Positions 26,284-32,187 of a DNA stretch of 32,187 bases are shown piece after piece. Under the pieces are notes generated by a model, which saw only the letters and a program-made list of their open reading frames with translations, did not search any database and had not been told where the DNA came from. A program made the translations under genes and the position numbers. The DNA lies in assembly GCA_026707935.1 (NCBI GenBank), contig JAPOVX010000101.1, positions 1-32,187 of the forward strand, written 5' to 3'. This DNA comes from Paracoccaceae bacterium (GTDB lineage Bacteria; Pseudomonadota; Alphaproteobacteria; Rhodobacterales; Rhodobacteraceae). Positions within the stretch are counted from its first letter, which is position 1; each line of letters begins with the position of its first letter.

Positions 26284-28481
26284 TGTCTGCCGCCCTGATC
26301 TCGCTTGCCAGGGAACTCGGCCAGGACGTGAATTCGAACAAGGCCATCCCGGCGCTGTTTTGCGGCTCGATGTCCGCGGTGATTATCCTTGTCTTCAGCA
26401 CATCCATGGCCGCAGCCATTTTTTCAGGCCCGCTGTCGCCTTTTTTCACGGTGGGCGCCGGAATCGTTCTATTCAGTTATTGCGTCATCGGGGCCGTGGT
26501 CGCGCTGACGAGCGGGCTCCCGGGCGCCATGGCGGGTGCGCCGGCGCCGACCGTGATGATGCTCGTGGTCATCGCGGGCACGATCGACCTGGACGGCATG
26601 CCGCTCTTCATGACAGCCGTGACCGTGGCATTGATCGGCACCGCGGCAACGGGCCTGTGCTTCCTCGTGATCGGACGTTTCCGGCTGGCGAATTTCCTTC
26701 GCTTCATTCCTTACCCCGTTTCGGGAGGATTCATTGCCGGAACAGGGGGGCTGGCATGCCTGATCGCGCTTGACCTCCTGGGAATTTCATGGACGCAAGC
26801 CGGCCTCCCGACGATTCCCGAGCCGGGTTCCTTGCCCCAGATCGCCGTCGGGATCGGCTTTGCGATCGGACTCTTTGTCACGATCAAGCTCGTGAAAGGC
26901 TTTCTCATCTTTCCGGCGACTTTCGCCATCGCCGCCATTGCATACCATGCCGGGCTGGCTGTCCTGGGAATATCCGGAGACGAGGCGCGGGAGGCCGGTC
27001 TCCTGTTTTCCGGCACGGCCCACGGCGGGCTGTGGCCTCCGTTTGGTCTCTCGGACCTTTCGTATATCGACTGGTCAGGCGTCGCCGGGCAAATACCGAA
27101 CCTCCTGATTCTTGCCACCGTTACCCTGATCTGCGTGGTCATGAATCTCGTCGGAATCGAGCTCGCCGCAAACTGTGATCTCGACTGGAACAAGGAGTTC
27201 CGGGCTGCCGGCTGGGCCAATGTCCTCACCGGACTTGGCGGTGCGCCACCGGGTTGCCTGATCGCGCTGACCAGCATTCGAAACACGCTGTTCGGCGCCA
27301 TGACGCGACTGACGGGCCTCGTAACCGCCGTCACACTCGGTTCAGTCCTGCTGGTTGGTGATGTGCTCCTGACCCTTTTTCCCGTTCCGTTGATCGGCGG
27401 CGTCCTTTTTTTCCTGGGATTGCAAATGTTGGACGAGTGGCTGGTCAGGAGTTTTCGGAAACTCGTGCTCAGCGACTACCTGATCATCGTGGTCGTATTC
27501 GTGACGATCGTTACCCTCGGATTCCTCGAAGGGATCGGGATCGGAATGCTGGTCACCGGAGTGATTTTCGTGATCAGCCTGGGCAGGACGGATGCCGTTG
27601 AAGCCCGATTCACCTTGCGCGACAGGCAAAGCAGGAAGACACGCGCCGTGCCGGACCGTGCCATACTCTTGGCCGAAGGCCACCGTGCACAAGCCTACCT
27701 GCTGCGCGGCTACCTGTTTTTCGGAATTGCCTACAGGCTGGCGGACCGGCTTCGGCAATCGCTGAAAATCGATCCCGTTCCGAACTGCATCCTCCTGGGT
27801 TTCGGGAATGTCTCCGGATTCGATTTTTCCGCGGTAAATGCGATCGTCCGGTTCATCCGGTCTGCGGACGCCGAAGGCGTGAAAGTCGTCATTTTCAAGG
27901 CATCGGACCGTTTCGAGGCAACGCTCCGGGCAGAACTCCCGGCAACGGTCGGCGATAGACTGGCGATAGAGAGCGACGAAGACCATGCCCTCGAGCGATG
28001 CGAGGACATCATCATTGGCGAATGGAAGTCCGAGCTTCGCCGTGAGGACGACATGCGCCGCCGGCTTCTGGACAGCGTCGTGGATGACCTGGAACGCCAT
28101 TTGGATCGACAGGCAAGGTTCGAAAAACTGGTTGACGAACTCGGGACGTGGTCGGAAGCCCGGACCTATCGGCCAGGCGAGGCGATTGTCGCACTCGACG
28201 CGCCGCGCGAAGGTCTCCAACTGTTGACGGAAGGCCGGGCATCTCAATTCGACTCTTCCGGCACCCGGATTTTTCAGTTCTCTCCTGGCGATGTGATCGA
28301 ACCCCTTGGCGCGTTTCAGTCCGGTGCCGCGACCACCGCCACGATTGCCGACGCGACATGCCGAACGCTCCTCCTCTCCCCAGGCGCGCGTGAACGCCTC
28401 GGGAAGACGGAGCCCGATCGTATCCTGAGCCTGTACGAGTACATCCTGACGGCCAACGCGTCGACCGTAGTCCCATCGTGA
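26283..28481 (+). CDS. SulP/SLC26-family transporter with STAS and cyclic-nucleotide-binding domains
   Basis: This is a 732-residue inner-membrane protein. ATG 26283 shares one base with the permease stop (TGATG), so it is translationally coupled. Residues about 20-435 form the multi-span SulP transporter core, with SGLPGAMAGAPAPTVMMLVV and IPYPVSGGFIAGTGGLACLI. A STAS domain follows at about 440-580 (ILLGFGNVSGFDFSAVNAIV). A cNMP-binding-like domain is at about 600-725 (YRPGEAIVALDAPREGLQLL and FSPGDVIEPLGAFQSG). SulP proteins move anions such as sulfate, bicarbonate or dicarboxylates. The cNMP domain suggests regulation by nucleotide, but its key phosphate-binding residues are not clearly conserved. 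Confidence 0.9.
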   Translation: MSAALISLARELGQDVNSNKAIPALFCGSMSAVIILVFSTSMAAAIFSGPLSPFFTVGAGIVLFSYCVIGAVVALTSGLPGAMAGAPAPTVMMLVVIAGTIDLDGMPLFMTAVTVALIGTAATGLCFLVIGRFRLANFLRFIPYPVSGGFIAGTGGLACLIALDLLGISWTQAGLPTIPEPGSLPQIAVGIGFAIGLFVTIKLVKGFLIFPATFAIAAIAYHAGLAVLGISGDEAREAGLLFSGTAHGGLWPPFGLSDLSYIDWSGVAGQIPNLLILATVTLICVVMNLVGIELAANCDLDWNKEFRAAGWANVLTGLGGAPPGCLIALTSIRNTLFGAMTRLTGLVTAVTLGSVLLVGDVLLTLFPVPLIGGVLFFLGLQMLDEWLVRSFRKLVLSDYLIIVVVFVTIVTLGFLEGIGIGMLVTGVIFVISLGRTDAVEARFTLRDRQSRKTRAVPDRAILLAEGHRAQAYLLRGYLFFGIAYRLADRLRQSLKIDPVPNCILLGFGNVSGFDFSAVNAIVRFIRSADAEGVKVVIFKASDRFEATLRAELPATVGDRLAIESDEDHALERCEDIIIGEWKSELRREDDMRRRLLDSVVDDLERHLDRQARFEKLVDELGTWSEARTYRPGEAIVALDAPREGLQLLTEGRASQFDSSGTRIFQFSPGDVIEPLGAFQSGAATTATIADATCRTLLLSPGARERLGKTEPDRILSLYEYILTANASTVVPS

Positions 28482-28668
28482 GCGAGGACCGATGACGGTA
28501 TGGGCCGTGGCCGCCTGAGTCGGCCATGGCGCCGGCAAGCCAGGTCACCCGGAGCCAGCGGCGGCTTCACCTCCCGTGCGGATTTCCGGCGAATCCTGGC
28601 AGACCGGCATTGGAGACCATCTCCGGTAACACCGGATTCCGGATCGAAGCCATGAGGGCGTGATGTCA

Positions 28669-28703
28669 CTAGTATCTTGTCACAGAGGTTTTGACGGTTT
28701 GGG
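28669..28703 (+). repeat. left inverted repeat of the IS630-type element
   Basis: It begins CTAGTATCTTGTCACAGAGG and ends GACGGTTTGGG. The reverse complement of 32102-32136 matches it at 32 of 35 positions. Confidence 0.88.
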
Positions 28704-29039
28704 TCGCTGAATTTTCAGTATCGGTAGACTGCCTGGATCAACGAGCACGGGGATACTTCGGAGCTTGTCCGGGATGCGTTCAATCAACCGGACTCGGTCG
28801 AGATTGAGAACCAACTGGTGCACGGTTGGCAGGGTGACGCCAAAATGTCTCTGCATGTCGGCCTCGGCGGGGGGCCTGCCGTAGACCTTCGAATGGGCAT
28901 GAATGAATGCAAGGTACTGGCCCTGCTTTTCAGTGAACCCGGTACACGGGGGAGGCGCGGCGCAGCAGTCTGATTCATCAGCGTGTGCAAAACAACCGAG
29001 GCACTGATGAACATACGCTATCGAGTGGAACTTCACCAA
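28680..29039 (-). CDS. LexA-type winged-helix DNA-binding protein linked to the IS630-type element
   Basis: The core reads FTEKQGQYLAFIHAHSKVYG, then RPPAEADMQRHFGVTLPTVH and LIERIPDKLRSIPVLVDPG. This matches a small LexA-DNA-binding-domain-like family that I recall near IS630-type transposases. It is expected to be a cytoplasmic DNA-binding protein, perhaps a repressor of the element. The stop codon lies inside the left inverted repeat, so the element end encodes its C-terminus. The start is uncertain: the frame opens at TTG 29039, overlapping the divergent transposase start, and a different-frame ATG near 28975 (MNQTAAPRLP) hints at a frameshift before FTEKQ. Confidence 0.6.
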   Translation of the reverse strand: MVKFHSIAYVHQCLGCFAHADESDCCAAPPPCTGFTEKQGQYLAFIHAHSKVYGRPPAEADMQRHFGVTLPTVHQLVLNLDRVRLIERIPDKLRSIPVLVDPGSLPILKIQRPKPSKPL

Positions 29040-29618
29040 TCAGAGCGTGACGAATTGAAAGTCCTGCTCGCTGGCGGGAAACAGCCGGTCCGGCGCCTGA
29101 AGCGGGCACAGATCCTGATGGCTGCAGATCAAGGGGCATCCGATGCGGAGATTGCCGAACGCGTCGTCTGTGGCATGTCGACGGTCACACGAACCAGGCG
29201 ACGTTTCGTCGAGGGCAATCTGGAGGTGGCCCTCTCGGAGGCACCACGATCCGGTGCGGCACGCAATCTTACCGACAGGGAGGAGGCGCCGCTGGTCGCG
29301 ACCGACTGCGCGAAGCCACCGGTCGGGCCTGCCCGCTGAACCCTTGAGTTGCCGTGTGACGAAATGGTCCGGTTTACCGAACACGAGAGCCGCGCGCGCG
29401 AGTCCGTGCGTCGGCGCCTTCCAGAGAACGATCTCAAGCCATGGCGCAAGGACATGTGGTGCATTCCCAAGGTCAACGCCGCCTACGTCGCCGCCATGGA
29501 GGATGTCCTCGACCACTTTAGAGAAGCGGCGCGACCGCCAACCCCTTTTTGGGCTCAACGGGTCTCGCTCATTGACGAAGTGCACGAAGTATTGTCAAAT
29601 TCTCGGGAGCCTGTGTGA
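29007..29618 (+). pseudogene. IS630-family transposase, frameshifted and truncated
   Basis: ATG 29007, with GAGG 5 nt upstream, starts MNIRYRVELHQSERDELKVL, followed by RRLKRAQILMAADQGASDAE and STVTRTRRRFVEGNLEVALS. This is the N-terminal HTH part of an IS630-family transposase. The frame stops at 29339. The homologous continuation (RFTEHESRARESVRRRLPEN, DLKPWRKDMWCIP) is in another frame, and the protein ends at 29618 before the DDE catalytic core. It is therefore inactive, with at least one frameshift and a large C-terminal deletion where the cargo begins. Confidence 0.85.
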
Positions 29619-29643
29619 CGATCCACTGATCAAGAGAACGCTA

Positions 29644-30342
29644 ATGACAAACCTGGAGTCCGAGAATGAAATGGCCGGTCGAATTGTCAAATCAATTGAA
29701 GATCATTGGGCTGAGCATAAGAAACCGCTGCTCTTGAGCCAATTGGGAGGTAAGGAGAACGGCAACGTCGCTCATGTGGCGAAAGAGAAATCCGGTAGCC
29801 TAAAGGCTTACCTGGAAAATCACTTTTCCGATAAAGTACGAGTAGTTCAACACAGTTCCAAGCCTCAGGTGATCGGAGCCTTACCTGAACGAATTGCCAA
29901 CAGTGACGGGAATTCGATCGATGAACTTTTTTCTGTACCATGTGGGCGGAAAGCCGTGGCGGTTGCACGCTATCATCCCGCAGTATGGGCCGCGTTCAGG
30001 AAACCTCTTGATAGTGGCAATGAACGTTACCTGTGTGTCGAGGGGCTCATTCGCTTCGAAGATGTCACGTCAGAGATGAACCGCGCGGGATTCGTCAAAG
30101 TGGACAGAGTATTTATTGGCTCGATGGATAGTGACCCGAAAGCGATCGAAACTAATATTCTTCACTGGACTGACAAGAATGACCTCGACGCCTCTCGGCT
30201 TCAGTTCAGGAAACCGTCTGAGCGACAGTTTCCCTCAAATGATTTGCTCAGCGCAATTTTGGCATCTCTTGGAGCGGAAGACTTGAGGCGGATTTCAATT
30301 CCGATGGACATTGTTCACAAGCTCAGAAGCAAACAGCTGTGA
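29644..30342 (+). CDS. cargo gene 1: unknown protein with possible OST-HTH/LOTUS-like N-terminus
   Basis: This 232-residue protein starts at ATG 29644, with AAGAGAA about 8 nt upstream. I do not recognise the family. Residues about 12-75 read KKPLLLSQLGGKENGNVAHV, then SGSLKAYLENHF and VIGALP. The pattern (short helix, SQLG, then a SLK.YLE helix and a beta wing) is reminiscent of OST-HTH/LOTUS or other small nucleic-acid-binding winged helices; this is a loose resemblance. The C-terminal part has no visible catalytic motif. Its stop overlaps the next gene start by 4 bp (GTGA). Codon use is AT-richer than that of the flanking genes, suggesting recent transfer. An RNA- or DNA-recognition subunit is a guess. 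Confidence 0.75.
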   Translation: MTNLESENEMAGRIVKSIEDHWAEHKKPLLLSQLGGKENGNVAHVAKEKSGSLKAYLENHFSDKVRVVQHSSKPQVIGALPERIANSDGNSIDELFSVPCGRKAVAVARYHPAVWAAFRKPLDSGNERYLCVEGLIRFEDVTSEMNRAGFVKVDRVFIGSMDSDPKAIETNILHWTDKNDLDASRLQFRKPSERQFPSNDLLSAILASLGAEDLRRISIPMDIVHKLRSKQL

Positions 30343-31244
30343 GACCGAAAATATTTGTGATTGCGGCCGGGGTTCCGGGCTCAATAGGTAGGGAGTTTGT
30401 CAGAGAACTACGAAGAAAAATGGAGCACATCGATGTCGTTGCGTGCCGTCCACTATGTCAAACGGAAGGGTATTCAGCAGCGTATACAGAGTTGGTTTAC
30501 AAGAAGTTTTTCGAAAACCTGAAGAGACGCAGTGGTTTGAAGGGTGCGGACGCTTTGAGATGTGCAAATGTAGTGCTCATTTATTTGGAAAGAAGCGATG
30601 GTAGCAGTGACAAGTTGATGGAGAAATTCGGTACAGAAGCGTTGGTCCTGCCAATTGGCGGAGTAAATATTGAGACTGTTGAACTACATACAAGCAATCA
30701 GCGGAATAATGTGCTCAATGACCTTGTAGAAAGAGGAAAGCGGACCATAGAGCGCTCGCAAAAACTCCTCTCAGCAATTGCGGAGGAAGTGACCAATCGA
30801 GATAATCGCACATGTTTGTTGTTGCCCCCAAAGAACTTCGGGAAAGGAATGGGGCGGGTTAGGCAATGTGTAAATGGAGCAGCTTTGGATGGGGTCGAAA
30901 TTGAGGAATTCAACAAACGGGTTAAGGCTGTTGAGAATACTCTTCCAAAGCAAAAAAAGGGTAACAGAAGATATTTCGTCGGCGCCAAGGGATTGTTTTT
31001 TGAAAGCCCCACAAAGGCGGGGCCAAGGCATGGGCAGGTTCCGGATTGGGGAAGCAAGTGTCACGACGCGTCATGTATTGTGCGCGGGAAGATAAGATTT
31101 GGAATTTCATATGATCAGAACTTTCACTATGACTGTGACTTGCCAAAGGGACGTGGAAGGAGCTTTCCTAGCTGTCATGGCGTAAAGAAGTTGGAACGTG
31201 GCAGGGGACACGCGAACATCGCACCGAATGATAACGTAAGATAA
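30339..31244 (+). CDS. cargo gene 2: unknown protein with Cys/His-rich conserved-looking C-terminus
   Basis: This is a 301-residue protein with GTG start at 30339, coupled to cargo gene 1. The N-terminal half resembles a small alpha/beta domain (KIFVIAAGVPGSIGREFVRE). A middle segment has LLLPPKNFGKGMGRVRQCVN. The last 85 residues look like the functional core: GPRHGQVPDWGSKCHDASCI, FGISYDQNFHYDCDLP, SFPSCHG and HANIAPNDNVR at the very end. The Cys and His residues (CHDASC, FHYDC, SCH, GHAN) could bind zinc or form an active site. The family has no name that I know. It could be a nuclease, a modifying enzyme or a structural zinc protein. Confidence 0.75.
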   Translation: MRPKIFVIAAGVPGSIGREFVRELRRKMEHIDVVACRPLCQTEGYSAAYTELVYKKFFENLKRRSGLKGADALRCANVVLIYLERSDGSSDKLMEKFGTEALVLPIGGVNIETVELHTSNQRNNVLNDLVERGKRTIERSQKLLSAIAEEVTNRDNRTCLLLPPKNFGKGMGRVRQCVNGAALDGVEIEEFNKRVKAVENTLPKQKKGNRRYFVGAKGLFFESPTKAGPRHGQVPDWGSKCHDASCIVRGKIRFGISYDQNFHYDCDLPKGRGRSFPSCHGVKKLERGRGHANIAPNDNVR

Positions 31245-31247
31245 AAA

Positions 31248-31280
31248 CAATGGGTCATGAACTTTTGCCACGACCCATTG
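31248..31280 (+). terminator. stem-loop after the cargo pair
   Basis: CAATGGGTC (31248-31256) and GACCCATTG (31272-31280) form a perfect 9-bp stem with a 15-nt loop, 4 bp after the stop of cargo gene 2. The following GATTTCTTTCG is T-rich but not a clean T-tract. It is a probable transcription terminator that would bound the cargo operon. Confidence 0.55.
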
Positions 31281-31890
31281 GATTTCTTTCGTTGCTTTGG
31301 TTATCGAAAGGTGCTGTCCCAAAAAATGTTAAACTCATTCTTTAAACAGGAACTTTGCACCTATCTTCACGTCGTTAAGCCAAGTTAGCTAACAAGAAGT
31401 GGATGTGCACATCCAAGTTCTCGCTCTGGCCTCTTGGCCACATTCTTGAAGCGGCACAACGAAGACCGCATCGAAGACCTGCGCAAATGGGAACCTCCGC
31501 TCCACTGGGAAGGATCGGTATCCACGCGAAACCAAGTCAATATGTATCTACAATACCAATTTTTTTCAAGGATGGGTGAAGAATACGGTGCATTCCCAAA
31601 TTTTCCGTTTTGGCGACCACGGCCACCTGTGCTTTCCAGTTGAGGAAGGAAGTCGATCAGCAGGTCGAAGGGCAGGGCCAATTCCTGGAATTCATTTATC
31701 GAAGCCGCCGTAAAACCCTCTCCTTCAGGGAAGGGATATAAGGCGTCGTGCCTGTTGACGTGGCGCTGCCGCTCTGGCATGCATCCCCATTTCGCTGCGA
31801 GAACCGAGTGGCGCGCACGTAGGGATGCCCGTGCCTGCCTGTGGAGGCCTGTGTAAGACCGGAGCACCGGCGGCGGCCCGCGAAGCAGGA
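31281..31890. other. about 600 bp of element DNA without a recognised gene
   Basis: Small frames exist (for example MATFLKRHNEDRIEDLRKWE at 31434), but none is identified. It lies between the cargo terminator and the decayed right-end HTH copy, and may hold debris of the right insertion sequence. Confidence 0.4.
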
Positions 31891-32095
31891 AGCCTCGTCA
31901 TTCATGGCGAGGTCCATCACGCCTACACGAAGATCAACTACAGTCCGCCAGCCGTAACCGACATGGGTATGAAGGAAGGATACATACGAGATGGTTCGCG
32001 GTCTCGACAGTGCCCGGTTGATCGAACGCATCCCCCGACGACCTCGAAGTATCCGGGCGCTCGTAAATCCTGACAGTCTACAGGCACTGAAATGA
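31891..32095 (+). pseudogene. decayed inverted copy of the element's HTH gene
   Basis: From ATG 31991 the frame reads VRGLDSARLIERIPRRPRSI, then RALVNPDSLQALK and a stop at 32093-32095. This aligns with the C-terminus of the left HTH protein (LNLDRVRLIERIPDKLRSI, then LVDPGSLPILK). Upstream, in another frame, HHAYTKINYSPPAVTDM resembles the IHAHSKVYGRPPAEADM region. The gene is therefore frameshifted and truncated. Its orientation is opposite to the left copy. Confidence 0.65.
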
Positions 32096-32101
32096 AAAAG
32101 C

Positions 32102-32136
32102 CCCAAACCGTCAAAATCACTGTGACAAGACACTAG
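32102..32136 (-). repeat. right inverted repeat of the IS630-type element
   Basis: The reverse complement begins CTAGTGTCTTGTCACAGTGA and continues into GACGGTTTGGG, matching the left end at 32 of 35 positions. The outermost CTAG contains the putative TA target duplication. Confidence 0.88.
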
Positions 32137-32187
32137 CCTGAATTACCAAATCTGATGATGCCATGACATTCTGGCGGGCCGTTGGTC

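Larger units (their letters stand above)
28669..32136. mobile_element. composite IS630-type element carrying a two-gene cargo
   Basis: The segment is bounded by 35-bp inverted ends with only three mismatches. Both outer boundaries read CTAG, consistent with TA target duplication by IS630-type transposases. The left end holds an HTH gene and the start of an IS630-type transposase. The right end holds a decayed inverted copy of the same HTH gene. This makes two inverted insertion sequences around a cargo, rather than one simple element. The transposase catalytic domain is missing, so the element cannot move by itself. The cargo (29644-31244) is visibly AT-richer than the surrounding sequence. 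Confidence 0.75.

Noticed and set aside
31434..31643. 69-codon frame in the right part of the transposon
   Set aside because: It reads somewhat like protein at its start, but the remainder is low in pattern and no family is recognised; possible insertion-sequence debris.

Overview
The window is high-GC DNA from a Gram-negative bacterium, most probably a proteobacterium. The evidence is a Calx-beta protein with an outer-membrane barrel, a TAXI-TRAP transporter, a TraA/MobA-type relaxase, type II toxin-antitoxin genes and several GTGA stop/start overlaps. No rRNA, tRNA or CRISPR array was recognised. The species cannot be named from this sequence.

Layout. 1-2178: 3' part of a surface protein gene (two Calx-beta domains plus a C-terminal barrel). 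2393-3430: a broken S24/LexA-like gene divergent from a VOC-family gene. 3535-5429: a coupled pair on the minus strand, an AAA_21-type ATPase and a small TOPRIM/MAD4-like protein, which is a probable defence module. 5893-7646: a dead vapC remnant, a possible 54-aa membrane peptide, and an intact Phd/VapC toxin-antitoxin pair with a palindromic operator over its promoter. 7827-8921: a decayed conserved protein and a secreted DUF2147 protein. 9235-14591: a 1643-residue relaxase whose two tandem helicase-like modules both appear to have lost their ATPase motifs, coupled to a small downstream gene. 15586-16473: a homocysteine S-methyltransferase-like gene. About 16600-17490: a decayed insertion sequence. 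17708-21240: two coupled P-loop ATPases, one with 43-residue repeats, bracketed by a diverged direct repeat. 23298-28481: a three-gene transport operon (TAXI receptor, fused TRAP permease, SulP-STAS-cNMP protein). 28669-32136: a composite IS630-type element with 35-bp inverted ends, carrying two coupled AT-richer genes of unknown function.

Taken together this is an accessory region. Broken genes, repeats, insertion-sequence debris and toxin-antitoxin genes alternate with three separate translationally coupled gene pairs of defence-island type: ATPase + TOPRIM-like, ATPase + ATPase-repeat protein, and the transposon cargo pair. The cargo pair at 29644-31244 is the best candidate for an undescribed system. 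The transport operon and the methyltransferase look like ordinary metabolic genes lying between the mobile segments.
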